Below, in pieces: positions 1 through 9,473 of a stretch of 64,000 nt of DNA. The translations under genes and the position numbers were made by a program. This DNA is from Flavobacterium microcysteis (lineage in GTDB: Bacteria > Bacteroidota > Bacteroidia > Flavobacteriales > Flavobacteriaceae), in contig NZ_VFJE01000056.1 of NCBI RefSeq assembly GCF_006385255.1, positions 1 through 64,000 of the forward strand, written 5' to 3'. The notes beneath the pieces were generated by a model. That model searched no databases. It was not told the origin of the DNA and saw only the letters and a list, made by a program, of their open reading frames with translations. The number at the start of each line of letters is the position of its first letter. The first letter of the stretch is position 1.

Positions 1-39
1 AACTGCCAGGCGTGCCGGGAAGGGTTTGATGAGGGTCAT
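1..39 (-). CDS. possible 5' end of a minus-strand gene leaving the window
   Basis: On the reverse strand an ATG at 39 opens a frame of 13 codons (MTLIKPFPARLAV) with no stop before the window edge. The composition changes here from GC-richer sequence to the very AT-rich spacer at 60-440, which fits a gene start. Too little is visible to name a family; the IKPF opening resembles DUF1015-type proteins, but this is a guess. Confidence 0.25.
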   Translation of the reverse strand, partial: MTLIKPFPARLAV

Positions 40-445
40 GTGTCTGTATTTGTTTAAGTTAAGTCCTGTTAATTTGTATTAAAACGCAAAGAAATAAATT
101 TTTAGTATAGAAATATAACAAATCATACAAAAAAATATATTTCTTACAAACCTAAACCTATTTGGAAATCTCCAATTACAGAAAATATGTAAAATATGTT
201 AAAGTCTGGCTGGCAAATATAAAATATATAAGATTATAATCAATTAATATAATCGAAATATTTCTTTTATATATTAAAATAATATCACTTTGTTTTAATC
301 TCTGTCACTCAATAAGATAGTTGCTTTACATTTTGGAGAGCAATAAAGTTTGTAATGAGAAAATCTTTAAAAACTTTATAAAATAACAACATTGCATGTT
401 TGCAAGTTATAAAGTATCTTTGCGCCTTAATTCGAAAATCTAAAT
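40..445. other. AT-rich intergenic spacer
   Basis: About 400 bases with no convincing frame on either strand. The sequence is extremely AT-rich. Apart from the promoter proposed at 392-422, I see no repeat or stable hairpin. Confidence 0.7.
392..422 (+). promoter_or_regulatory. predicted promoter of the PfkB-family kinase
   Basis: A TTG at 392-394 (-33 element) and TATCTTTG at 415-422 (-7 element, consensus TAnnTTTG) are separated by 20 bases. Transcription would start a few bases after 422, about 20 nt before the ATG at 446. Confidence 0.6.
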
Positions 446-1375
446 ATGAATAAATTACTGATTGTTGGAACAGTTGCTTTCGACGCTATAGAAACTCCTT
501 TTGGAAAGACAGATAAAATTTTAGGTGGAGCAGGAACTTATATCGGATTGTCCGCTTCTTTTTTTAACCTTAAATCTGCCATAGTTTCTGTTGTGGGTGA
601 CGATTTCCCTCAAGAGTATTTAGATTTGCTGACAGAAAGAAATATTGATATTTCAGGATTGGAAATCGTAAAAGGAGGTAAGACTTTCTTTTGGAGCGGA
701 CGCTATCACAACGATCTTAATTCCAGAGACACATTAGATACGCAATTAAACACATTGGCAGATTTTCAGCCAAAAGTTCCTCAGGATTTCAAAGATGCTG
801 ATGTGGTAATGTTGGGCAACCTGCATCCGTTGGTTCAGGCAAGTGTTTTGGATCAGATGGAGAAAAAACCAAAGTTGGTTGTTTTGGATACAATGAACTT
901 TTGGATGGATTGTGCACTTCCGGAATTATTGGAAGTAATGAAGCGTATTGATGTCATTACTATTAACGACGAAGAAGCAAGACAACTTACTGGAGAATAT
1001 TCTTTGGTAAAAGCTGCTGCAAAAATCCATACAATGGGTCCGGAATATGTCGTAATTAAAAAAGGGGAGCATGGAGCTCTGCTTTTCCACGGTAAGGAAA
1101 TTTTCTTTGCACCGGCATTACCATTGGAAGAAGTTTTTGATCCAACTGGAGCTGGAGATACGTTTGCAGGAGGATTTGCTGGATTTATTACGCAGAGTGA
1201 AAACGTGTCCTTTAAGAATATGAAAAATGCAATCATTTATGGTTCGAACTTAGCTTCTTTCTGTGTCGAAAAATTTGGAACAGAAAGAATGGAGAACTTG
1301 AAAAAAACAGAAGTAGTGGAAAGACTGCAACAGTTCAAGGCCCTCACCCAGTTCGATATCGTATTGGAAGAATAG
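446..1375 (+). CDS. PfkB-family carbohydrate/nucleoside kinase
   Basis: Predicted cytosolic ATP-dependent kinase of the ribokinase/PfkB family, 309 aa, a normal length. A glycine-rich substrate lid lies near residues 26-35 (ILGGAGTYIG). The family signature DPTGAGDTFAGG is at 232-243, with D238 as the expected catalytic base; T234-G237 form the anion hole. The substrate cannot be read from the sequence: sugars and nucleosides are both possible. A good promoter precedes the ATG and a terminator-like hairpin follows, so the gene is probably monocistronic. The next gene, on the same strand, is a phosphoribosyltransferase-type enzyme, which would fit nucleotide or pentose metabolism, but that is inference. 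Confidence 0.88.
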   Translation: MNKLLIVGTVAFDAIETPFGKTDKILGGAGTYIGLSASFFNLKSAIVSVVGDDFPQEYLDLLTERNIDISGLEIVKGGKTFFWSGRYHNDLNSRDTLDTQLNTLADFQPKVPQDFKDADVVMLGNLHPLVQASVLDQMEKKPKLVVLDTMNFWMDCALPELLEVMKRIDVITINDEEARQLTGEYSLVKAAAKIHTMGPEYVVIKKGEHGALLFHGKEIFFAPALPLEEVFDPTGAGDTFAGGFAGFITQSENVSFKNMKNAIIYGSNLASFCVEKFGTERMENLKKTEVVERLQQFKALTQFDIVLEE

Positions 1376-1386
1376 CGGATAAGACC

Positions 1387-1412
1387 GAAGCCTCATAATG
1401 GGGCTTTTTTTA
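1387..1412 (+). terminator. intrinsic terminator after the PfkB-family gene
   Basis: AAGCC and GGCTT form a short stem around a seven-to-eight-base loop, followed by a run of T. It lies 12 bases after the stop codon. Confidence 0.55.
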
Positions 1413-1531
1413 ATTTATATAGGAAAGTTTTTATGCCATATAAAACTTTATAACTGCCACAAAGACCTGAAAAACAAATTGGTACAAGAATTGCTTTAAT
1501 AACACGACAACTACAACAACACAACAACACA

Positions 1532-3430
1532 ATGAGCGACGCTTTAAAACACGAGTGTGGTATAGCCCTTTTAAGATTAAAAAAACCGTTAGAGTTTTAT
1601 AAAGAAAAATACGGTTCGGCCTTTTATGGAGTACAAAAAATGTATCTCCTAATGGAAAAGCAACACAACAGAGGGCAAGATGGGGCAGGTTTTGCTAGCA
1701 TCAAATTTGATGTTGAGCCTGGAGAAAGATACATCAGTCGTGTCCGATCGAATGATCCGCAGCCGATTCAGGATGTCTTTGCCCAAATCAATGCCCGTAT
1801 CAATGAAGAATTGTCCAATCATCCGGAATATGCAGAAAGTGTAGCGCTTCAGAAAAAAAACATACCTTATATAGGTGAGCTTTTTCTGGGTCATGTGCGT
1901 TACGGAACTTTTGGAAAGAACAGTATAGAAAGTGTTCACCCATTCTTGCGTCAGAACAATTGGATGCATAGGAATCTTATTGTAGCCGGAAACTTCAACA
2001 TGACTAATGTAAAGGAGCTTTTTGATAGCTTGGTTGAATTAGGACAACATCCTAAGGAAATGGCAGATACTGTTACCGTAATGGAAAAGATAGGTCACTT
2101 TCTTGATGATGAAGTGACGGGTCTTTATCAAGATTGTAAAAACGAAGGCTATTCCAAAAGGGAAGCTTCTCCTGTTATTGCTGAAAGATTAGATATTGCA
2201 AAAATACTTCGCAGAGCCTCAAAAGGCTGGGATGGCGGTTATGCTATGGCAGGTCTTTTTGGTCATGGTGATGCTTTTGTTTTTAGAGATCCAGCTGGAA
2301 TTCGTCCGGCTTATTTTTATGAAGATGATGAAATTACAGTAGTTGCTTCTGAAAGACCGGTAATACAGACTGTTTTTAACGTACCATTTGATAAAGTGCA
2401 GGAACTTGATCCGGGGCACGCCTTAATTATTAAGAAAAACGGTAAAGTATCTAAAGAAGAAATTATTGTTCCTGTAGAAAAGAAATCCTGTTCCTTTGAA
2501 AGAATTTATTTCTCAAGAGGAAGTGATGCGGAAATCTACCAGGAAAGAAAAGATTTAGGGAAATTGATTCTTCCGGCTGTATTGGAAGCCATCGATCAGG
2601 ATACAGACAATACCGTTTTCTCTTATATTCCTAATACGGCCGAAACTTCATTCTATGGTATGGTGGAAGCTGCACAGGATTTTCTTAACCAGAGAAAAAA
2701 CAACTACATACTCGAAAACAGGAATACATTAACTAAGGAAACTTTACAACAATTACTTGCCGTAAAAATCCGTACTGAAAAAGTAGCCATCAAAGATGCT
2801 AAGCTACGTACGTTTATTACCGAAGATAGTAGCCGTGATGATTTGGTTGCCCATGTTTACGATGTGACATATGGTGTGATTAAGCCAGAAGATAACCTTG
2901 TTATTATTGATGACAGTATTGTAAGAGGAACCACGCTTAAGAAAAGTATTCTTAAGATGATGGACAGACTGAATCCTAAAAAGATTGTAATTGTATCTTC
3001 GGCACCACAAATTCGCTATCCGGACTGCTATGGTATTGATATGGCTAAACTGGAAGGACTAGTGGCTTTTCAGGCAGCTTTGGAGCTTTTGAAAGAAAGA
3101 AACCTATACCATATCGTGGACGAAGTTTATGCGAAATGCAAAGCGCAGGAAAACTTCAAGGATACAGATGTAGTCAATTATGTCAATGAAATATATGCTC
3201 CGTTCCAGCCAGAGGAAATCTCAGATAAGATTGCCCAAATGCTGAGCTCCGAAGATATAAAAGCAGAAGTAAAGATCATCTTCCAGTCTGTGGAAAACCT
3301 GCATGTTGCCTGCCCTAAAAACTTAGGCGATTGGTATTTCACCGGAAACTACCCAACACCAGGAGGGAACAGAGTAGTTAATAGAGCCTTTATGAATTTT
3401 TATGAAGGAAAAGACTCAAGAGCATACTAA
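1532..3430 (+). CDS. amidophosphoribosyltransferase-like protein (long PurF variant)
   Basis: 632 aa, clearly longer than the 450-510 aa of standard PurF. The N-terminal part is a class II (Ntn) glutamine amidotransferase: C9 in HECGIALL is the expected nucleophile, and the eight residues before it look like a removable propeptide, as known for Bacillus PurF. The motif RGQDGAGF near residue 50 belongs to the same domain. The phosphoribosyltransferase domain carries the PRPP loop VIIDDSIVRGTT near residues 456-467. Classical activity would convert PRPP plus glutamine to phosphoribosylamine, the first step of purine synthesis. Because of the extra length, this could be a paralogue with another role rather than the housekeeping enzyme; I therefore give no symbol. 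No other purine gene is adjacent. Confidence 0.8.
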   Translation: MSDALKHECGIALLRLKKPLEFYKEKYGSAFYGVQKMYLLMEKQHNRGQDGAGFASIKFDVEPGERYISRVRSNDPQPIQDVFAQINARINEELSNHPEYAESVALQKKNIPYIGELFLGHVRYGTFGKNSIESVHPFLRQNNWMHRNLIVAGNFNMTNVKELFDSLVELGQHPKEMADTVTVMEKIGHFLDDEVTGLYQDCKNEGYSKREASPVIAERLDIAKILRRASKGWDGGYAMAGLFGHGDAFVFRDPAGIRPAYFYEDDEITVVASERPVIQTVFNVPFDKVQELDPGHALIIKKNGKVSKEEIIVPVEKKSCSFERIYFSRGSDAEIYQERKDLGKLILPAVLEAIDQDTDNTVFSYIPNTAETSFYGMVEAAQDFLNQRKNNYILENRNTLTKETLQQLLAVKIRTEKVAIKDAKLRTFITEDSSRDDLVAHVYDVTYGVIKPEDNLVIIDDSIVRGTTLKKSILKMMDRLNPKKIVIVSSAPQIRYPDCYGIDMAKLEGLVAFQAALELLKERNLYHIVDEVYAKCKAQENFKDTDVVNYVNEIYAPFQPEEISDKIAQMLSSEDIKAEVKIIFQSVENLHVACPKNLGDWYFTGNYPTPGGNRVVNRAFMNFYEGKDSRAY

Positions 3431-3481
3431 AAGTAAACGAAATAATGCAGTTGGTCGACTTTATGAAATAGTTAATCTATT

Positions 3482-3517
3482 TAATTTTGTCGGTTGGCGC
3501 AAATTACCTTATATTTG
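3482..3517 (+). promoter_or_regulatory. predicted promoter reading into the first 80-bp element
   Basis: TATATTTG at 3510-3517 matches the -7 consensus TAnnTTTG, and a TTTG ending at 3489 lies 20 bases upstream as a -33 element. Transcription would begin almost exactly where the 80-bp repeat begins. The second copy has only a weaker box, TACTTTCG at 3731-3738. Confidence 0.5.
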
Positions 3518-3518
3518 G

Positions 3519-3600
3519 AGGACCATAGCATTAGTAGGTTAAGTTTATGGTAGATTTGGGGCAAAAAGGGTGGAAGCAATTCCGCCTTTTTTATTTTATA
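3519..3600 (+). repeat. 80-bp element, copy 1: candidate small RNA with terminator
   Basis: This stretch recurs at 3740-3821 with one internal difference. It ends in a terminator: GGTGGAA, loop GCAA, TTCCGCC, then six T. The single internal difference (G here, A in copy 2) lies in the stem and turns a U-G pair into U-A, so pairing is kept; that argues for an RNA function. The core GTAGGTTAAG (3534-3543), TTTGGGGC (3555-3562), AAAAAGGGT (3563-3571) is the reverse complement, block by block, of sequence at 52524-52559 and 53127-53161. A frame starting ATG at 3547 exists but looks accidental. Confidence 0.75.
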
Positions 3601-3739
3601 AATTTTGCCATCTCCAACAAACACTTGGGTTCCCGAGGTATTCGAGACCAATTTCTCAGGTTAATTTCCGCACTTTATCGATTATTTATACGCTTCAACA
3701 GAAATAGTTGCAGGACAATACAAACACTCGTACTTTCGT

Positions 3740-3821
3740 AGGACCATAGCATTAGTAGGTTAAGTTTATGGTAGATTTGGGGCAAAAAGGGTGGAAGCAA
3801 TTCCACCTTTTTTATTTTACA
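3740..3821 (+). repeat. 80-bp element, copy 2
   Basis: Direct repeat of 3519-3600 placed 221 bases downstream. The stem arm reads TTCCACC instead of TTCCGCC, which preserves the hairpin. The blocks complementary to the 52-53 kb RNAs lie at 3755-3764, 3776-3783 and 3784-3792. The upstream promoter match is weaker than for copy 1. Confidence 0.75.
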
Positions 3822-3837
3822 ATAGTTTTTTTAAAAT

Positions 3838-3872
3838 AAAAACGCCCTGAATGATCAGGACGTTTTCTCGTT
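3838..3872 (-). terminator. sodA terminator
   Basis: Read on the minus strand, TCAGGACGTT and its partner form a ten-pair stem with one mismatch around a four-base loop, followed by T residues. It lies about 20 bases beyond the sodA stop. Confidence 0.7.
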
Positions 3873-3890
3873 AAAATAAGGGGGAAAATA

Positions 3891-4499
3891 TTATTTCTCC
3901 ATAGCATATCTTCTCGCAACCTCTTCCCAATTAATTACATTGAAAAAAGCCTCGATGTAATCAGGTCTTCTGTTTTGATAGTTTAGGTAGTATGCATGTT
4001 CCCAAACATCCATTCCTAAGATTGGTGTACCACCGCAACCTACATCCGGCATTAAAGGATTGTCCTGGTTAGGAGTGCCGCAAACATCAAGCTTGCCGCC
4101 TTTATGAACACAAAGCCAAGCCCATCCTGAACCAAACTGAGTCGCTCCGGCCTTTGAGAATTTCGCTTTGAACTCTTCAAAAGTTCCGAAATCTCTTTCG
4201 ATAGCATCCAAAAGATCTCCTTTTGGAAGTCCGCCACCGTTTGGAGACATTACTTTCCAGAATAAATTGTGGTTATAAAAACCACCGCCGTTATTTCTTA
4301 CAGCCGCATTCTTTTTATCAAGATTGATAAGGATATTTTCAATAGTCAAACCATCTAGGTCAGTGCCTTGAATAGCCGCATTCAGGTTGGTTGTGTAGGC
4401 ATTATGGTGCTTTGAATGATGGATTTCCATTGTTCTAGCATCAATGTGCGGTTCTAGTGCATCATAAGCGTACGGTAATTTTGGTAATTCAAAAGCCAT
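3891..4499 (-). CDS. sodA: superoxide dismutase, Fe/Mn type
   Basis: Converts superoxide to oxygen and hydrogen peroxide. The 202-aa length is normal for the family. Metal ligands by alignment are H27 (in MEIHHSKHH), H77 (in FYNHNLFW), D164 and H168 (in DVWEHAYY). The core motif FGSGWAWL is at 122-129. There is no signal peptide, so it acts in the cytoplasm. Sequence alone does not settle whether Fe or Mn is preferred. It is transcribed towards the duplicated 80-bp element and has its own terminator. A possible -7 element (TAAATTTG on the minus strand, 4537-4544) lies 38 bases before the start, without a clear -33 partner. Confidence 0.95.
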   Translation of the reverse strand: MAFELPKLPYAYDALEPHIDARTMEIHHSKHHNAYTTNLNAAIQGTDLDGLTIENILINLDKKNAAVRNNGGGFYNHNLFWKVMSPNGGGLPKGDLLDAIERDFGTFEEFKAKFSKAGATQFGSGWAWLCVHKGGKLDVCGTPNQDNPLMPDVGCGGTPILGMDVWEHAYYLNYQNRRPDYIEAFFNVINWEEVARRYAMEK

Positions 4500-4742
4500 A
4501 GTATATATTTTTATTCAGATTAATAAATATTTTATTCAAATTTAAACATTTAACTTTGGAATAAGAAATACTATTTTGTTATAATTACATTGGTGAAAAT
4601 GATAATATCCTAGAAAACACAGGGAATCAGGCAAAAAAACTGCATTTTTAAAAAAGAAATCACATAAAATAATAACAAAAAGATACAAAAGCTCGTTTTA
4701 GTTGTATGTGCAACAAACAATTTTGTTTATTAAAGTTAACCT

Positions 4743-6248
4743 ATGAAAACCCCTCATTTTCTCTTTCTATTCCTTTTGATTAATTTTTCGGTATATGGAC
4801 AATATACATATGATAAATCTAAAATTTCAAATAAGGTTTTAAAGGTTGTTAAAAAGATTGAAAAGGTTAATGTTTACATGGGTGCGGCAGTTGGATATGG
4901 TGGAATGAAACCTGAACAATATGAGAATTTTGAAAAGCTTAAAGAAATAGCTACTCCAAAAGAATTGATTGCTTTAACAAATCATCCAAATACAACAGTA
5001 AGATGTTATGCATTTAGTGCCTTAGTGTCAGATGAAAAGTTAAAAGGATCTATTGATATATTTAAAATAGTAAAAGATCATATTTACGATTATGAGTCAG
5101 TCAGTACACAGTTTGGTTGTGTTGGGAGTGATATGTCAGTGTCAGATCTTTTTATAGGTAGGGTAGTAATGCGAGAAGATTATGAGGAAGATTTTTATAG
5201 ATACAAGTTAAATAATCAGCAACAAAGAGAAATAGATAGCCTGCTTATTCTAAAAAAAAATAATTCCTATGCCAGGCGAAACGCAATTCAAACTATGGAA
5301 ACTAATGCTCAGAATTATGCTTTGCTAAGAACATTAGTAATTGAAGAAAAGAACAATGATGCATTGCCAAAACTTGCAGCATATAAAAAAGAAGAAGACC
5401 TGCAGCTTATTCTGGACTTTCATAAAACCAAAACAGATACAAATGAATATGAGAAATTGCATGCTGTTTACCTTGCAATTCAGGAATTTCCACATCCTAT
5501 CTTTTTATCTCTTTTAAAGGAAGAACAAAGCAATGCTTTTGACGAAAAGGATTATAGTGAAGAATGGGGGCTGCTTTATAAATTAATAGCCGGATATAAA
5601 AATCAAGAAGCATTGCAGCTACTCCAATTGCCTTTTACAAAAATTGTCTCCCCTGACATTCGAAAACACCATCTTGTTTTTATGTATAGTGCAATAATGG
5701 ATTTTCCTAATCCTCTTTACGATCCGTTGTTGTGGGATCTTTGGGAGAAAGAGAATATCAGCACACTCGAATCCATTAATCATTTGATGGATTTGGATTC
5801 AAAAAGAGGCTATAAGGCTATAAGAAAAGAATTTGGGGTAACGGCAGAAATTAAAAAAACCAATCTCAATCTGGACAGAAAGGAATTTGGTGAGATAGAA
5901 TACAAGGTAGAACTAATGCTGAACTTGATGATGGAAAATGAAAAAGAAATTGCATTTGAAGTAATCAGTAATAAAATAAGGCAAACAGAGGAGTATTTTC
6001 GATTGTACTGTAAGTATGCTTTAAAACTTAAAAATCCGATATTTGTAGAGCCGCTTTTAGAAAGATTAAGAACTGAACATAGGCCACATTTTTATCTGGA
6101 AACTGTAAGAACACTGCTTGATTATAATGAAGATACAGTTAATACGGAAATTGTCAAGATATTGTCGGTTAATGAAAACCTTACCGAAGGTTGGGGCGGC
6201 ACAGAATTAAAAGGAATGTTGTTAGAGAAAAAACTGATAAAAGAATAA
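4743..6248 (+). CDS. exported HEAT-like repeat protein, function unknown
   Basis: 501 aa. The N-terminus is a signal peptide (MKTPHFLFLFLLINFSVYG, cleavage probably before Q20), so the protein should be exported. The rest is helical and acidic/lysine-rich, with stretches such as ELIALTNHPNTTVRCYAFSA near residue 80 that look like HEAT or Armadillo-type repeats. No catalytic motif is visible. Its stop is one base before the ATG of the AddA-type gene, so the two are probably co-transcribed and perhaps translationally coupled, although an exported protein has no obvious link to DNA repair. Codon use is more AT-rich than in the following gene, so it may be a recent neighbour. Confidence 0.7.
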   Translation: MKTPHFLFLFLLINFSVYGQYTYDKSKISNKVLKVVKKIEKVNVYMGAAVGYGGMKPEQYENFEKLKEIATPKELIALTNHPNTTVRCYAFSALVSDEKLKGSIDIFKIVKDHIYDYESVSTQFGCVGSDMSVSDLFIGRVVMREDYEEDFYRYKLNNQQQREIDSLLILKKNNSYARRNAIQTMETNAQNYALLRTLVIEEKNNDALPKLAAYKKEEDLQLILDFHKTKTDTNEYEKLHAVYLAIQEFPHPIFLSLLKEEQSNAFDEKDYSEEWGLLYKLIAGYKNQEALQLLQLPFTKIVSPDIRKHHLVFMYSAIMDFPNPLYDPLLWDLWEKENISTLESINHLMDLDSKRGYKAIRKEFGVTAEIKKTNLNLDRKEFGEIEYKVELMLNLMMENEKEIAFEVISNKIRQTEEYFRLYCKYALKLKNPIFVEPLLERLRTEHRPHFYLETVRTLLDYNEDTVNTEIVKILSVNENLTEGWGGTELKGMLLEKKLIKE

Positions 6249-6249
6249 A

Positions 6250-9200
6250 ATGCACAAAACCGCATTTACATTATATGACGCTTCAGCTGGTTCGGGAAAA
6301 ACTTTTACGCTGGTAAAAGAATACCTGAAGATACTCCTGACATCCTCAAAAAACGATGCTTACCGGAATATCCTTGCCATTACATTTACCAATAAGGCCG
6401 TAGGCGAGATGAAAAGCAGGATTGTTTCCAGTCTTTCTGAATTTGCCAAAGACGAGCCTGGCCCAAAAGCTGTAGAGCTTATGGAGGCTATACAGCAGGA
6501 AACTACGCTGAATGCCATCGATATCAAAATAAAAGCCAGACAGATTATCAAAAATATCATTCACAATTATGCATCGTTTGATATTTCTACAATCGACAAA
6601 TTTACCCATAAGGTCATCCGTGCCTTTGCGCATGACTTGGGCCTGCCCATTACTTTTGATGTTTCGTTAGAAACCGATAATCTTTTGACAGAAGCTGTAG
6701 ATGCCATCATTGCACAAGCCGGAGAAGATGAAACACTCACCAAACTCTTGGTGGATTTCACAATGGAAAAGACGGATGATGACAAAAGCTGGGATGTGAC
6801 AAGAGAAATTCTCGATACCGGAAAACTGCTGTTGAATGAAAACAACCGAAATGAAATTGTCCATTTTCAAGATAAATCCATTTCGGAATTCGTAGAAATA
6901 AAAAAGAAAATACAGCAGGTCGTTAATGACCTCGAAACGGAATGTGTGGTTTTGGCACAAGAAGCTATTTCTGTAATAACAGCTGCTGGAATCGATGAGA
7001 AATCCTTTTCAGGAGGCTATTTTCCAAAACACCTGCTGAGCATCAAAGAAGGCAAGTTCAATCCAAAAAACAAAACCTATCACGATGCCGAAGACATAAA
7101 AATAAACAAGACCGCAAAAGACAAGGATGCTATTGAAGGTATTATTCCCGAGCTGCTTTCACTTTTGAAGCATGTTTATACAAATCAGGAAAGAATAGCT
7201 TTTTATACAGCTTTCCTAAAAAACATCACACCCCTGTCCTTATTGAATACCGTAAGCCAGGAACTATCAAAAATCCAGAAAGAGCAAAATATCTTGTCGA
7301 TTTCGGAATTCAATGCCATTATCTATAAAGAAATCCAGAATCAGCCGGCGCCATTCATTTATGAAAGACTGGGTGAAAAGTACAAACACTTCTTTATAGA
7401 CGAATTTCAGGATACCTCAGAAATGCAATGGCAGAATCTTATTCCGCTAATTGATAATGCGCTTTCAAGCGAAGACTTGCAGGGCGAAAGAGGCTCGCTT
7501 ATGATTGTAGGCGACCCGAAACAGTCCATTTACCGTTGGCGTGGTGGTAAGGCGGAACAATTTATCGAACTGGGCAAAGACCATAATCCGTTTAATAATC
7601 CGGATAAGAAAATTGAACATCTCGACAGGAATTTCAGAAGTTATTCAGAAATCATCCGGTTCAATAATGATTTTTTTAAGATGATTTCAGGACAGTTTAC
7701 CAATCTGGACTATAAGGACCTCTACGAAAATCACAGCCATCAGAAACACAATTCTAAAATAGGCGGCTACATCAATATTTCCTTTCTTCCAAAAATAGAG
7801 AAAACAGAAGGCGATGATGAAGAAACTCTAGATAAAACCAGACAGTATGTACAGGCAACACTTGTCGCTATCAAAAAATCGCTATCAAAAGGATTTGATT
7901 ATAGTGACATAGCGATCCTGACCCGAAGACGAGATCAGGGAATTGCAATGGCCGGTTATCTGACCGAGCAGGGAATACCCATACTTTCTTCAGAAACCTT
8001 GATGATTGAAAACGCAACCGAAGTAATTTTTATATTGAATGTGCTTCGTTACCTGAATAACAGTAGCAATCTCGAAGCAAAAGCCTATCTGTTACAATAT
8101 ATTGGGGAATACGTACAGCAGCAACTTCCGGTACACGATTTTATTTTTCAGGGTATGGAAAATAAAAGTGAAAAGGAGTTTGAAAAATGGCTGATGACCT
8201 TTGATATTTCGCTATCGTTTCAGGAACTCAGAAGAAAGTCATTGTACGAAACGGTAGAAAGTATCGTCTCAAAATTCATAAACCTCAAACAAAACAATGC
8301 CTATATTCAGTATTTTCTGGATTTGGTGCTGGAGCGGGATATTAAAAATCAGGCTGGAATTACGGATTTCCTTTCCTATTGGGATAAAAACGGATATAAA
8401 TTTAGTATTCCTTCTCCCGAAGGAAAAAATGCAGTCCGTATCCTGACCATTCACAAATCGAAAGGATTGGAATTTCCGGTAGTGATTTTTCCATTTGCAG
8501 AAGAAGATTATTCCAGAAGGCCTAAAGACAAATTATGGCTTGACAGCGAAGACACTATTTCTGAATTGCCACGTGTACTGATTGATAACAGCAGTGCAGT
8601 AGAAGGTTTTGGAGAGGAAGCCTCTTTGGTTTATCAGCAAAAAAAACAAGAAGACCTGCTCGACAATGTCAACGTATTATATGTAGCGTTAACTCGTGCC
8701 GAAGAACAGCTTTATATTATTTCGAGCATGAACCTTTCGGCAAAAGGAGAATTGCCTAAAAACAATATGGCGCTATTTTTCATCAACTACCTGGAACAAT
8801 TTTCCGATTTCGACATCCAAAAGCACGAATACGAAATTGGAAGCCCGGAAAGAATTTCTAGGGAAAGCAGTAGCATAGAAGAAGCAAGGAAGATTCCTTT
8901 TGTTAAGGAAATCTTGAATCCGAAAAATATAAAAATTGCCCAACGCGAATCATTGATGTGGGGAACGCATCAGCAAAAAGCGATTGAGTATGGAAATATT
9001 GTCCATGAAATACTATCGTATGTTCGGACGGCTTCGGATGTTGGATTGGCGCTGGCCAAAGCAATAGAAAACGGACTGATTGTTGAGAGTCAGCAGGAAG
9101 AAGTTTCCAAAACTCTACGTTTAATATTGAACCATCCGGAACTCACTGATTATTTTGCAGACGGCAACAACGTCATGAACGAACAGACAATTATAAGGAA

Positions 9201-9405
9201 AGAAGGAACGCCTATCAAGCCTGACCGTATGGTTATGGCCCAAGATAATAAGGTATACTTGCTCGATTATAAAACAGGTTCGCACAATCAGAAATACCAG
9301 CAACAGTTGGAATCGTATGAACAGGCCATAGAAAAAATGGGATTTCAGGTTGCCAAAAAAGCATTAGTATATATTGGAGAAGAAGTAAATGTAGTAAATT
9401 TGTAA
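6250..9405 (+). CDS. addA: AddA/RecB-like UvrD-family helicase-nuclease
   Basis: 1051 aa. Large subunit of an AddAB-type helicase-nuclease that processes double-strand DNA ends for recombination. Walker A ASAGSGKT is at residues 11-18, motif II DEFQDTS near 384, motif III GDPKQSIYRWRGG near 420, and motif VI ALTRAEEQL in the last third. The C-terminus holds a PD-(D/E)XK nuclease: IVHEIL near 917, then DRMVMA and LLDYKTG near 1000, the latter carrying the catalytic D and K. The presumed partner (12250-15006) follows after two unrelated genes on the same strand. The family is called AddA or RecB-like in Bacteroidetes; the symbol rests on the linked AddB-type gene. Confidence 0.88.
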   Translation: MHKTAFTLYDASAGSGKTFTLVKEYLKILLTSSKNDAYRNILAITFTNKAVGEMKSRIVSSLSEFAKDEPGPKAVELMEAIQQETTLNAIDIKIKARQIIKNIIHNYASFDISTIDKFTHKVIRAFAHDLGLPITFDVSLETDNLLTEAVDAIIAQAGEDETLTKLLVDFTMEKTDDDKSWDVTREILDTGKLLLNENNRNEIVHFQDKSISEFVEIKKKIQQVVNDLETECVVLAQEAISVITAAGIDEKSFSGGYFPKHLLSIKEGKFNPKNKTYHDAEDIKINKTAKDKDAIEGIIPELLSLLKHVYTNQERIAFYTAFLKNITPLSLLNTVSQELSKIQKEQNILSISEFNAIIYKEIQNQPAPFIYERLGEKYKHFFIDEFQDTSEMQWQNLIPLIDNALSSEDLQGERGSLMIVGDPKQSIYRWRGGKAEQFIELGKDHNPFNNPDKKIEHLDRNFRSYSEIIRFNNDFFKMISGQFTNLDYKDLYENHSHQKHNSKIGGYINISFLPKIEKTEGDDEETLDKTRQYVQATLVAIKKSLSKGFDYSDIAILTRRRDQGIAMAGYLTEQGIPILSSETLMIENATEVIFILNVLRYLNNSSNLEAKAYLLQYIGEYVQQQLPVHDFIFQGMENKSEKEFEKWLMTFDISLSFQELRRKSLYETVESIVSKFINLKQNNAYIQYFLDLVLERDIKNQAGITDFLSYWDKNGYKFSIPSPEGKNAVRILTIHKSKGLEFPVVIFPFAEEDYSRRPKDKLWLDSEDTISELPRVLIDNSSAVEGFGEEASLVYQQKKQEDLLDNVNVLYVALTRAEEQLYIISSMNLSAKGELPKNNMALFFINYLEQFSDFDIQKHEYEIGSPERISRESSSIEEARKIPFVKEILNPKNIKIAQRESLMWGTHQQKAIEYGNIVHEILSYVRTASDVGLALAKAIENGLIVESQQEEVSKTLRLILNHPELTDYFADGNNVMNEQTIIRKEGTPIKPDRMVMAQDNKVYLLDYKTGSHNQKYQQQLESYEQAIEKMGFQVAKKALVYIGEEVNVVNL

Positions 9406-9473
9406 AGTCAAGAAGAAAAGCCATTTGTCTGATGATAGTTGGCATTGAATAATAAAAACCAAATACAAAAAAT

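Larger units (their letters stand above)
3431..3890. other. intergenic region holding a duplicated 80-bp element
   Basis: Between the purF-like gene and the convergent sodA there are 460 bases without a convincing gene. It holds two nearly identical copies of an 80-bp element (3519-3600 and 3740-3821) and the sodA terminator. The 140 bases between the copies show no structure I recognise. Confidence 0.8.

Noticed and set aside
3547..3741. 64-codon frame starting inside the first 80-bp element
   Set aside because: Its start lies within a sequence that is repeated at 3768, where the frame ends soon after the repeat; the frame runs through a terminator hairpin and shows no domain or usual composition.
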